A stretch of 15,665 nt of DNA, from NCBI GenBank assembly GCA_900540295.1, contig UQFM01000045.1:1-15665 (forward strand), written 5' to 3'. This stretch comes from an uncultured Oscillospiraceae bacterium. GTDB taxonomy: Bacteria; Bacillota; Clostridia; Oscillospirales; Acutalibacteraceae. Shown one piece after another: positions 7,787-14,533 of the stretch (position 1 is its first letter; each line of letters opens with the position of its first letter). The notes under the pieces are model-generated. The model was not told where the DNA came from. It was given only the letters and a program-made list of their open reading frames with translations, and searched no databases. A program made the position numbers and the translations under genes.

Positions 7787-7821
7787 ACAAGCGGTTTCTT
7801 TGGAAACCGCTTGTTTTTTTT
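7787..7821 (+). terminator. Rho-independent terminator of the surface protein gene
   Basis: A perfect 12-base stem ACAAGCGGTTTC / GAAACCGCTTGT (7787-7798 and 7803-7814) with a 4-base loop, followed by a run of eight T. It lies 26 bases after the stop codon. Confidence 0.9.
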
Positions 7822-7839
7822 GCCGTTTCGTGTTACAAT
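7811..7839 (+). promoter_or_regulatory. Promoter of coaX-panT, embedded in the upstream terminator
   Basis: TTGTTT (7811-7816), 17 bases, then TACAAT (7834-7839), 39 bases before the coaX start. The -35 box is made of the end of the terminator stem and its T tract, so the two signals share bases. Confidence 0.5.
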
Positions 7840-7877
7840 ATTTTCCATTCGAACACTGTACAGGAGGGTTATCGGAT

Positions 7878-8642
7878 ATGGTGCTGACTATCGATGTTGG
7901 AAATACCAATATAAATCTCGGTCTGTTTGATGCTGAAACACTTTGCATGAGTGCAAGGCTTGCGACAGAACGGCAGAAAACCGAAGACCAATTTGCCGCA
8001 GAATTTATGCAGTTGTTTTCTATGCATAATATTTCCATGCAGTCTATCGACGGCTGTATCATCAGTTCTGTTGTGCCCGAAATTACCCTTTCGGTTTCTA
8101 ACGCAATTCAGCGTCTGACAGATAAACAAGCCCTTGTGTTACAGCCCGGTGTGAAAACAGGCTTAAACATTCTGATTGACAATCCTGCACAACTCGGTGC
8201 CGACCTTGCGGCAGGTGCAGTAGGTGCGGTTGTCGGTTACCCTCTCCCCGCTTTTGTGATTGATTTAGGAACCGCAACTAAAATTTATGCGGTGGACGCC
8301 AATAAAGGATTTCGCGGCTGCATGATTGCCCCCGGAATCGCAATTTCTTTAAAAGCCCTGACAGATACAAGCTCTTTGTTGCCGACAATCAGCTTGGAGC
8401 CGCCTAAAAAAGCGTGCGGCACAAATTCGGTAGAAAGCATGCAGAGCGGCGTGATTCTCGGTACAGCCGCTATGATTGACGGGCTGTTGGACCGCTTTAC
8501 CGATGAGTTGGGCGCACCGCAAACCGTTTTGGCAACCGGCGGGTTATCCTCATTTATCGCACCTGTTTGCCGTCACACGGTTCAGTATGACAGCAATTTG
8601 ATTTTAAAAGGGTTAAAAGCCATTTACGAAAAAAACACATAA
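7878..8642 (+). CDS. coaX: Type III pantothenate kinase (CoaX)
   Basis: A 254-residue enzyme, the usual length for CoaX, which phosphorylates pantothenate in the first step of coenzyme A synthesis. ASKHA-fold landmarks are present: DVGNTN (6-11, phosphate loop), GADL (107-110) with the likely catalytic Asp109, GTAT (131-134), APGI (151-154) and TGGLS (220-224). Two positions differ from the common pattern: the Arg usually following GAD is Leu110, and the GG before the IAPG segment is Gly-Cys (147-148). The Asp is kept, so activity is plausible. Start: an open frame extends to 7800, but AGGAGGG sits 9 bases before the ATG at 7878, which opens directly into the conserved beta strand. The panT gene follows 57 bases later, consistent with uptake coupled to phosphorylation. 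Confidence 0.93.
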   Translation: MVLTIDVGNTNINLGLFDAETLCMSARLATERQKTEDQFAAEFMQLFSMHNISMQSIDGCIISSVVPEITLSVSNAIQRLTDKQALVLQPGVKTGLNILIDNPAQLGADLAAGAVGAVVGYPLPAFVIDLGTATKIYAVDANKGFRGCMIAPGIAISLKALTDTSSLLPTISLEPPKKACGTNSVESMQSGVILGTAAMIDGLLDRFTDELGAPQTVLATGGLSSFIAPVCRHTVQYDSNLILKGLKAIYEKNT

Positions 8643-8699
8643 TTTTTCGCCAAATTTTGCGCTGCATCCCCAAAGGAGCAGCAGCAAGGAGGAATATAT

Positions 8700-9332
8700 A
8701 TGTCAAACAGCAACCAAAAGACGCGCAGACAAAAAACCGTTCTGCTCGTCGAAACCGCTATGCTTACAGCAATTATCGCTGTCATGGCGTTCACCCCGCT
8801 CGGTTACCTGCGTATCGGACCGTTGGAACTGACGCTCATCATGATTCCCGTAATCATCGGTGCAGTTAGCTGCGGACCTGCGGTCGGCGCTTTCTTAGGC
8901 GGCGTATTCGGTGTAACCAGCTTTATTCAGTGTTTCATGGGCAGTCCGCTCGGTGCAATCTTGGTTTCCGTCAGTATGTGGAAAACCTTTATTGTATGTG
9001 TGGTCTCCAGAATCCTGGCGGGTCTTCTTTGCGGACTTTTGTTCCGTATTTGCGCAAAGCATGACAAAAAACAGGGATGGAGTTATATCGCCGCCAGTAT
9101 TTGCGGCGCGCTCTTAAACACGGTTTTCTTTTTGGGATTGCTTGCACTTCTGTTTTGGAATGTACAGTTTTCACCCGAACAAGCCGCATCTCTCGGCGGT
9201 GTAGATACCGTTTTAAAAACGGTAATCGGTATTGCGGCAGGTATGAACGCACCGATTGAAGCGGCGGTTTGTGCAGTGCTCGGTTCGGCAATCGGTAAAG
9301 CCGTAGCCGTGGCAACCCGTAAAATGAAATAA
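8700..9332 (+). CDS. panT: ECF transporter S-component, probably pantothenate-specific (PanT)
   Basis: A 210-residue integral membrane protein with about six helices and a short basic N terminus, the form of an energy-coupling factor substrate-binding (S) component. The first helix (about 14-32) ends with FTPLGYLRIGPLELTL, and Gly-rich stretches (54-70) and small-residue helices follow. S-components work with a shared EcfA/A'/T module encoded elsewhere; none is present here. Assignment to pantothenate rests on its place directly behind coaX and the known PanT family; sequence alone shows only the S-component fold. AAGGAGG lies 7 bases before the ATG. A strong terminator follows, closing a two-gene unit. 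Confidence 0.82.
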   Translation: MSNSNQKTRRQKTVLLVETAMLTAIIAVMAFTPLGYLRIGPLELTLIMIPVIIGAVSCGPAVGAFLGGVFGVTSFIQCFMGSPLGAILVSVSMWKTFIVCVVSRILAGLLCGLLFRICAKHDKKQGWSYIAASICGALLNTVFFLGLLALLFWNVQFSPEQAASLGGVDTVLKTVIGIAAGMNAPIEAAVCAVLGSAIGKAVAVATRKMK

Positions 9333-9343
9333 GTTTTTCTCTA

Positions 9344-9382
9344 ATTGGACCAATCTGCATTGGCAGATTGGTTCAATTTTTT
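9344..9382 (+). terminator. Rho-independent terminator of coaX-panT
   Basis: Arms ATTGGACCAATCTGC (9344-9358) and GCAGATTGGTTCAAT (9363-9377) pair over 15 positions with one G-U, around a 4-base loop, followed by T6. It begins 11 bases after the panT stop. Confidence 0.9.
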
Positions 9383-9409
9383 GACCGATACAGAAGATAT
9401 GCATACAAT
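9381..9409 (+). promoter_or_regulatory. Promoter of a candidate small RNA
   Basis: TTGACC (9381-9386), exactly 17 bases, then TACAAT (9404-9409). It starts in the tail of the panT terminator and points into a stretch with no coding frame, so it is not explained by any neighbouring gene. Confidence 0.5.
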
Positions 9410-9415
9410 GTATTG

Positions 9416-9564
9416 TGCAGAAAATAAGCGCTGTCTGATACAGAAGCGGTCGTGCCCATTGCACAGCGCACGCAGGAAATGCCGTACTGTTAGAGGGGTT
9501 TTCCCGAAGGGCAACGCAAAAGCCCCTTACAGAATTTTGAATCCTGTAAGGGGCATGCTTTTTT
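9416..9564 (+). ncRNA. Candidate small RNA between convergent genes
   Basis: A complete transcription unit can be read: the promoter at 9381-9409, a predicted start near 9416, and a strong hairpin with a T tract ending at 9564, giving about 150 nucleotides. Inside are complementary arms GCGCTGT / ACAGCGC (9428-9434, 9473-9479), a competing pair TGTGCA / TGCACA (9414-9419, 9470-9475), and a 3' stem AGGGGTTTT / AAAA-G-CCCCT (9494-9502, 9518-9527) that excludes the terminator. I see no SRP-RNA GGAAGG loop motif, tmRNA tag or T-box sequence. The alternative is plain spacer with a chance promoter. Confidence 0.38.
9522..9564. terminator. Bidirectional terminator between the small RNA unit and the MFS gene
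   Basis: A perfect 11-base inverted repeat GCCCCTTACAG / CTGTAAGGGGC (9522-9532 and 9544-9554). On the plus strand it is followed by ATGC and six T (9559-9564). On the minus strand it is followed by T4 (complement of 9518-9521), 36 bases beyond the permease stop. Confidence 0.85.
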
Positions 9565-9589
9565 GCTTTTGAAAGCGTATCTTTGAAAA

Positions 9590-10936
9590 TCAGTCTTCGT
9601 TCTCTTCGCGAACTTTATCAATAATCTCCTGCGGAATCGTTTCACCGTGTTTGACCTGCAACATGCAAAGCAGTGCCAAAACGAAACAAATCGGGCAGAA
9701 CACGAACAGAGACCAATAGTTGTTGTCAGTCAAGTCGAACATTGCGCCAACGACAACCGGCCCGACAATGGATGCGGAAAACGTCGCGGTATAATAGTAA
9801 CCCGTAAATGTACCGACACGTTCCACACCGCCGATTTCCAAAACCAACGGCAAAGTATTGATGGTAACAAAGGAGATGAAGAACCCGCCGACGATAATCG
9901 CGACATAAAGCATCGGTACCCATTTGGTTGCAAAGAAAGCCAAGAACAGGGAAAGTATAACTGCCCAGCCGAGAATAATGGTTTTCTTTCTGCCCCACTT
10001 CTGACCGCACTTACCTGCAGGAATTGCACCGATAACGGTTGCCGCCGCAAATAAGGTGATAATCAAAGAAGCGTCCGATTCTTTAAATCCAAGTTCAGAG
10101 GTTGCAAAGGTCGTAAAATAAGTATTGATGGAGTCGGTCGCATTGGAATTGAAGAACAAAGCAATCAGCATAAAAATTAAGCTCTTCTTTTCGCCGGAGG
10201 TTAATTTCAAATCCTTCAGCGAAGCTTTTTTGCCCTCTTTCTTATTCTTCGACTTTTCATACTCTGCCTTTGCCTGCAAGGACTCCAATTTTGAAATACG
10301 GTTATCGGGTTCACGCACAAGGAACAGCACCACAAACAGGCAAAGCACCATTACAATTGCGCCGAACACAAAAACATTGTTACGGATAAACTGTTCGTCG
10401 CTGTTTCCGGAAATCATCTCAATCAATTTACCGGAGACTGTGCCGAGCACAACACCGACGCCGCCCATAATATTGATAACCGCATTGCCTTCGCCGCGAA
10501 GTTCGGAAGGAACCAAGTCGGGCATCAGCGCGACTACGGGAGAACGCCAAGTGGACATGATGAAGTTGAACATGATAACGTCCAGCATCAAAACGCCGAC
10601 GGTTTGCAAACGCGGAATCAAAATAAAGAACAACGCGCAAAGCGGAATACCAGCCATCATATACGGGGTTCTTTTGCCGAAACGCGTCCGTGTTCTGTCG
10701 GAAAATTTGCCGAACAGCGGTTGGAAAATCACACCGAATACATTGTCGATAACCATGATGATACCCACCGCGGTACCTGACCATGCAAGATTGCTGATGA
10801 CACTGTTGTCCCGTAAAATCAGCGGCACATATGCGTTATAAATAATCCACGCGATTTGCACTGCCATAAAGCCGAAGCCAATCAGTGCCGTTTTGCCGTA
10901 ATGTAGCTTGTTATTGCTCTTGACTGCACTTGTCAT
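9590..10936 (-). CDS. MFS permease, probable sugar:cation symporter type
   Basis: A 448-residue major facilitator superfamily transporter with about twelve helices and a charged cytoplasmic loop in the middle (about 218-245, lysine-rich). The signature loop after helix 2 is DRTRTRFGKRTPYM, and helix 4 is preceded by ALMPDLVPSELRGEGNA. Both recall the GPH/sucrose-type (MFS_2, SLC45-like) branch that moves sugars or glycosides with a cation. The substrate is not readable. Start: a TTG at 10940-10942 would be 1 base from the AAAGGAG site, too close; ATG at 10934-10936 has the correct 7-base spacing and is chosen. It is transcribed alone from its own promoter. Confidence 0.88.
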   Translation of the reverse strand: MTSAVKSNNKLHYGKTALIGFGFMAVQIAWIIYNAYVPLILRDNSVISNLAWSGTAVGIIMVIDNVFGVIFQPLFGKFSDRTRTRFGKRTPYMMAGIPLCALFFILIPRLQTVGVLMLDVIMFNFIMSTWRSPVVALMPDLVPSELRGEGNAVINIMGGVGVVLGTVSGKLIEMISGNSDEQFIRNNVFVFGAIVMVLCLFVVLFLVREPDNRISKLESLQAKAEYEKSKNKKEGKKASLKDLKLTSGEKKSLIFMLIALFFNSNATDSINTYFTTFATSELGFKESDASLIITLFAAATVIGAIPAGKCGQKWGRKKTIILGWAVILSLFLAFFATKWVPMLYVAIIVGGFFISFVTINTLPLVLEIGGVERVGTFTGYYYTATFSASIVGPVVVGAMFDLTDNNYWSLFVFCPICFVLALLCMLQVKHGETIPQEIIDKVREENED

Positions 10937-10964
10937 AACCAAACTCCTTTCAAATCATAAAGGT

Positions 10965-10993
10965 ATTGTAACAAAATCAACAGATATTTGCAA
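10965..10993 (-). promoter_or_regulatory. Promoter of the MFS permease gene
   Basis: On the minus strand TTGCAA (10988-10993), 17 bases, then TACAAT (10965-10970), 28 bases before the ATG at 10936. Confidence 0.6.
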
Positions 10994-11034
10994 CCGTTCC
11001 GCAAACTTTTTTTACAAAATTTGCAAATTATAAA

Positions 11035-12354
11035 TCAAAACGAGCCGTGCTTCGTTCCTTCACTGTCCCGTTCAGCGCGTTTGCGCTCGCGTTCTCTCTG
11101 CTTTTTACGCTTCTGCAATTTCTTACGCCGCACGGTTTCCAATACAATTTCCAACACAATCAAGGCGGCAACTACGGCAATTACGGCAATCACACGTCCT
11201 GCGGTAACTCCCGATTGCGGATTGTTCCCTGCGGTTTGATGGGTAAGACCCGCAAGCGCCGTGCGCAGTTCATAGTTGGCTTCGATTAAGCTGTTTTCCG
11301 ATACAGAAGCGTTGAGAACGGTTTTGGCTTCGTTTATTGCTTTTTTCAGAGTTTTCACGGAATCCGTACTGCAAAGCGTTACATCCACATTTTGTGCTTT
11401 TTCAATAGCCGCGCCGAGACGCTCCTTTTGCAGCAGCACACGGTCGCGATACTCGCAGAGTTCCGTAATATTATCTGTAATCAGAACGCTGTAACCGCGT
11501 GCGGTAACATCATTCCAGCCAATGGGATTATCCGTCCGCTTACCGCAAAGCGCAGGGTCGGTCATATCAATGACGGCTCTGCCCGCCCCCGCAAATTTTG
11601 ACAGGACGGATTTGCCGTATACCACACCGTAAGGATTCCCCGACGACAGCCATGTGCCGACAGCGCCGCCCTCCAAGGTTTTGGAAACCACGGATTTTGC
11701 ACTGAAAACAACATTCCCGTCATACCGCGAAATGACCAAAGGCATAGTCTGTTTGGAAGAAAGCCAATTTTTGACCTCTTTTTTATCGCCGTCCGCAACA
11801 AATACAACACTGCCCAAAAGATTGCTATCGCTCAGCTGTGTATAGATTTCATCGCGGAAAGCCCACACGCCGTCCATCAACAGCAAAGCCTTCCCTGAAA
11901 GCTTCTGCACCGCATCTGACAAAGTCGGCACGGTGCTTTCCGTAATTTTTTCATGCAAACCGCCTTTGCCCGCGCGCAAATGGTAAGTCGAAAGCTCATG
12001 GTACCCGACGTCGGCAAGATTTTTTTCCGCTGTATTGCCAAGCGAATCCACGCACATTCTCTGTAAACTCTCGTCTGCCATTAAAACAAAATAACCGTCA
12101 GACGTTTTACGCACGGTGACATATATCATATCTGCACCTGCTTCAGCCGCGGCAAGAATCCCCTCCGCAGACTGTTCGGGGCAGTTTTCTGTATCCCCGT
12201 ATTTGGAAACAACCAGCAAATTGCCCGCCGGGTCTTTCAGTTCTGAAAACACCGCAGGCATGTCGTCTGCGGCAAACGCAGGCAATGTGCAAAGCACAGT
12301 AAGCACAAGCGCCAAAAAAATACAAATTGCGCTTTTACGGCAATGCAGTTTCAT
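11035..12354 (-). CDS. Exported GDPD-like protein with lost catalytic residues, FIVAR-like segment and membrane anchor
   Basis: A 439-residue protein. A signal peptide (1-28, ending AFA before AD) leads into a region (about 45-305) with the outline of a glycerophosphodiester phosphodiesterase barrel: PE near 59-60, AAEAGAD (69-75), a TSDG turn (84-87) and ITDN (292-295). The hallmark residues are replaced: the His-Arg-Gly motif reads KYG (51-53), Glu-x-Asp reads YVT (78-80), and His-Asp reads AD (93-94). An intact phosphodiesterase is therefore unlikely. A FIVAR-like helical segment (about 308-371) follows, then a transmembrane helix (386-407) and a very basic cytoplasmic tail. Start: an open frame runs to 12570, but ATG at 12354 follows GGAG and begins the signal peptide. 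The likely role is a surface binding or structural protein. The fold call is from motif spacing only. Confidence 0.78.
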   Translation of the reverse strand: MKLHCRKSAICIFLALVLTVLCTLPAFAADDMPAVFSELKDPAGNLLVVSKYGDTENCPEQSAEGILAAAEAGADMIYVTVRKTSDGYFVLMADESLQRMCVDSLGNTAEKNLADVGYHELSTYHLRAGKGGLHEKITESTVPTLSDAVQKLSGKALLLMDGVWAFRDEIYTQLSDSNLLGSVVFVADGDKKEVKNWLSSKQTMPLVISRYDGNVVFSAKSVVSKTLEGGAVGTWLSSGNPYGVVYGKSVLSKFAGAGRAVIDMTDPALCGKRTDNPIGWNDVTARGYSVLITDNITELCEYRDRVLLQKERLGAAIEKAQNVDVTLCSTDSVKTLKKAINEAKTVLNASVSENSLIEANYELRTALAGLTHQTAGNNPQSGVTAGRVIAVIAVVAALIVLEIVLETVRRKKLQKRKKQRERERKRAERDSEGTKHGSF

Positions 12355-12399
12355 AAAACCTCTCCTTTTTGGTGCAGAATAAAAATAAACGCTGTGTTT

Positions 12400-12428
12400 A
12401 GTATACCAAATTCTGCAAAAATTTACAA
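12400..12428 (-). promoter_or_regulatory. Promoter of the GDPD-like gene
   Basis: On the minus strand TTGTAA (12423-12428), 17 bases, then TATACT (12400-12405), 45 bases upstream of the ATG at 12354. Confidence 0.55.
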
Positions 12429-12437
12429 TAGATAATA

Positions 12438-12470
12438 GTGCTTTTTCGGCGAATTTCGATTCAAAAGCAC
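12438..12470. repeat. Inverted repeat in a divergent promoter region
   Basis: Arms GTGCTTTT (12438-12445) and AAAAGCAC (12463-12470) around a 17-base centre, between the GDPD-like promoter and the XRE-operon promoter. There is no T tract on either strand, so it is not an obvious terminator. It could be an operator. Confidence 0.3.
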
Positions 12471-12541
12471 CAAATATAGTAGGCATCTCAAAATGCACAA
12501 AAAACGGAATTAAAATTTTACTTTTTGCCTGCCTTTTGGAC

Positions 12542-12571
12542 TTGCAGATTGCAGTTCCTATATGATACAAT
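12542..12571 (+). promoter_or_regulatory. Probable promoter of the XRE-nth-dnaD-dnaC operon
   Basis: TTGCAG (12542-12547), an 18-base spacer, then TACAAT (12566-12571), about 80 bases before the XRE start codon. The spacer is one base longer than at other promoters in the window. Confidence 0.45.
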
Positions 12572-12650
12572 GGCTTTGTAAATATGCAAAATTGACCGTT
12601 TCAGCGTATTCTGCTGAAGATATTTTTCGGTTTGAAGGGAAGTTTTTGCG

Positions 12651-12875
12651 ATGTCTTTCGGCAAAAATCTGAAAAATTTAAGATGCGCAAAACTACCGCC
12701 GCTGACGCAAACGGACCTCGCCAACGCAATCGGCGTAACACAGCGCAAAATCTCCTTTTTGGAAACAGAGGCATCTGAACCCTCACTTCGGGACATCACT
12801 GCGCTGTGCCGTTTTTTTAATGTATCCGCGGATTACCTTTTAGGTCTTCCGCGCAATATGGACTATCCGGAGTAA
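12651..12875 (+). CDS. Small XRE-family (Cro/C1-type) DNA-binding regulator
   Basis: A 74-residue protein that is nearly all one helix-turn-helix domain. The pattern L..LR (6-11), LTQTDLANAIGVTQRKIS (18-35), E....P (38-44), and L..FFNVSADYLLG (52-65) is the standard five-helix XRE fold. There is no extra sensing domain, so it likely acts as a dimer or in complex with another partner. A GAAGGGA site precedes the ATG. The next gene, nth, starts 2 bases after its stop and its ribosome binding site lies within this gene, so it heads the DNA-maintenance operon. Its targets are not known; autoregulation is a reasonable guess. Confidence 0.88.
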   Translation: MSFGKNLKNLRCAKLPPLTQTDLANAIGVTQRKISFLETEASEPSLRDITALCRFFNVSADYLLGLPRNMDYPE

Positions 12876-12877
12876 AT

Positions 12878-13504
12878 ATGACGAAAAAGGAACGTGCGCT
12901 TCTCGCTGTAGAGGCCTTAAAAAAAGAATATCCCGACGCGCTTTGCTCTTTAACGGCAAAAAATCCGCTGGAACTGCTGATTGCAACGCGTCTTTCCGCG
13001 CAATGCACCGATGCGCGCGTCAATTTGGTAACGCCTGCCCTGTTCGCAAAATACCCCACCTTAGAGGATTATTGCAATGCAGACGTCAAGGATATTGAAG
13101 ACATTATCCATTCCTGCGGCTTCTATCACGGCAAAGCGCGGGATATTATTGCCATGGCGCAAAAAATCAAAAGTGATTTCGGCGGCAGAGTGCCCGATAC
13201 GATTGAAGATTTGACATCCTTACAGGGCGTCGGCAGAAAGACCGCAAATCTGATTTTGGGCGATGTATATAATAAGCCCGCCGTGGTGACGGATACGCAT
13301 TTAATCCGCTTGGCAAACCGCATCGGGTTGGTGGAAACCAAAGACCCTGTAAAAGTGGAAACGGCACTTCGGAAACTCCTGCCGCCTGAGGAGAGCAACA
13401 ATTTCTGCCACCGCACCGTACTGCACGGGCGCGCGGTATGCACGGCACGCAAGGCGAATTGCGAAGCCTGCGTTTTAAATGAATTTTGTAAAAAGAAGAT
13501 TTAA
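12878..13504 (+). CDS. nth: Endonuclease III (DNA glycosylase/AP lyase)
   Basis: A 208-residue base-excision repair enzyme that removes oxidised pyrimidines and nicks the abasic site. It has the HhH-GPD core with LQGVGRKTANLIL (115-127), catalytic Lys121, and Asp139 in TDTH. The C terminus carries the [4Fe-4S] ligands Cys188, Cys195, Cys198 and Cys204 with the exact C-x6-C-x2-C-x5-C spacing. Its length is normal. It follows the XRE gene by 2 bases, and the DnaD-domain gene begins 3 bases after its stop, so translation is tightly coupled. In Bacillus, nth lies behind dnaD; here the order is nth then dnaD, a reshuffled version of the same association. Confidence 0.96.
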   Translation: MTKKERALLAVEALKKEYPDALCSLTAKNPLELLIATRLSAQCTDARVNLVTPALFAKYPTLEDYCNADVKDIEDIIHSCGFYHGKARDIIAMAQKIKSDFGGRVPDTIEDLTSLQGVGRKTANLILGDVYNKPAVVTDTHLIRLANRIGLVETKDPVKVETALRKLLPPEESNNFCHRTVLHGRAVCTARKANCEACVLNEFCKKKI

Positions 13505-13507
13505 TGT

Positions 13508-14530
13508 ATGTATAAACTCAACCCCGAATGCTACGGCGCGATGTTTGCCATTCCCGCAAGCATTACCGATACATATTTGGCTGAAGCCAGCGGCAACAGC
13601 ATTAAGACTCTGCTCAAGATTTTTCGGAATCCGAGCGGAGTTGTTTCTGTAAGCGAAATTTCCAACGCACTGTCGCTTACGGCGGACGAAGTACTCGCCG
13701 CGCTGGATTATTGGGTCGGCAAAGGCATTTTGCTGTTTACAGATGAAGGCGGCAACGTCAAATTCGTACCGAAAGCAAGAAACGAAGCCGCACCTAAACA
13801 AAATGCGGAAACTGTGCCTTCCCCCGCCCCTGCAAAGCCGAATGCCGCTGAGCCTATCGTCCTGCCGAAACCGACGATGGAGCAAATCGCCGCGCGGATT
13901 CGGGAAGATGAAACCGTCCGCAGTTTGCTGACGGAAGCACAAAGCATTCTCGGGCGCACTTTCGGGTTGGATATGCAGACCACGCTCCTCATGCTGTTTG
14001 ACACCTACGGACTGCAAAAAGAGGTTATTTTAACCCTGATTCAGCATCTTGCCGACAGCGGGCGCGGGTCTACGGCAACGATTCTGCGTATCGGCAAAAT
14101 CTGGGCGGAACGCGAAATCAATAATTTGGACGCCGCTAATGAATATATTCAAAACGATTCGGCGGTCAACCGTCTGTTTACGGAATTCCGCATTGCAACA
14201 GGCATTTCCAATCCGAGACCGACGCCCAAACAAAGTGCGTATTTGCTTTCTTGGATGCAAATGGGATTGTCCACAGAACTGCTTTTAAAAGCATATGAAG
14301 AAACCGTAGAACGGACAGGCAAGCTTTCGTTCGCTTATATGGATAAAATTTTAAAGAATTGGCACAATGAGGGCTTAAAAACAACGGACGAAGTGGCAGA
14401 CAAAACAAAAAAGCATACAGAAATTAAGAAAAGCACCGCAACACAAAACCGCTCGTTTGATTTAGACGATGCTTTGCAAAAGGTGCTGGATGCTTCCAAA
14501 AAAAGAGCTCAACAGACAAAGGCGGAATAA
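13508..14530 (+). CDS. dnaD: DnaD-domain replication initiation protein
   Basis: A 340-residue protein for primosome assembly at replication origins or restart sites. The N-terminal winged helix (about 25-88, with KTLLKIFR and the VSVSEIS...DEVLAALDYWVGKG pattern) is followed by a Pro/Ala-rich linker (about 90-122). Two DnaD C-type helical domains follow, about 136-212 and 219-295. The second ends with YMDKILKNW (277-285), the family YxxxIxxxW motif; the first has the related ILRIGKIWAEREI (192-204). A charged, poorly ordered tail closes it. The ribosome binding site is weak (AAAAAGAAG), so translation probably depends on coupling to nth. The dnaC-like gene follows 3 bases later, as expected for loader partners. 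The family assignment is firm; orthology to Bacillus DnaD rather than DnaB is less certain. Confidence 0.92.
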   Translation: MYKLNPECYGAMFAIPASITDTYLAEASGNSIKTLLKIFRNPSGVVSVSEISNALSLTADEVLAALDYWVGKGILLFTDEGGNVKFVPKARNEAAPKQNAETVPSPAPAKPNAAEPIVLPKPTMEQIAARIREDETVRSLLTEAQSILGRTFGLDMQTTLLMLFDTYGLQKEVILTLIQHLADSGRGSTATILRIGKIWAEREINNLDAANEYIQNDSAVNRLFTEFRIATGISNPRPTPKQSAYLLSWMQMGLSTELLLKAYEETVERTGKLSFAYMDKILKNWHNEGLKTTDEVADKTKKHTEIKKSTATQNRSFDLDDALQKVLDASKKRAQQTKAE

Positions 14531-14533
14531 GCA

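Noticed and set aside
7800..7877. Upstream start for coaX at 7800
   Set aside because: It begins inside the terminator hairpin; the ATG at 7878 has an ideal ribosome binding site and the conserved first strand.
9416..9564. Known RNA classes (SRP RNA, 6S RNA, tmRNA, T-box) for the candidate small RNA
   Set aside because: None of the sequence landmarks I know for these classes was seen; left as an unassigned candidate.
10994..11034. Possible terminator for the GDPD-like gene (GCAAA...TTTGC)
   Set aside because: Arms of only five bases and an AT-rich spacer; too weak to call, so read-through into the permease promoter region remains possible.
12355..12570. Extension of the GDPD-like protein to 12570
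   Set aside because: It would bury the signal peptide and run through the gene's own promoter.
13475..14017. 180-codon minus-strand frame opposite dnaD
   Set aside because: Antisense to a conserved DnaD-domain gene in an operon; no ribosome binding site.
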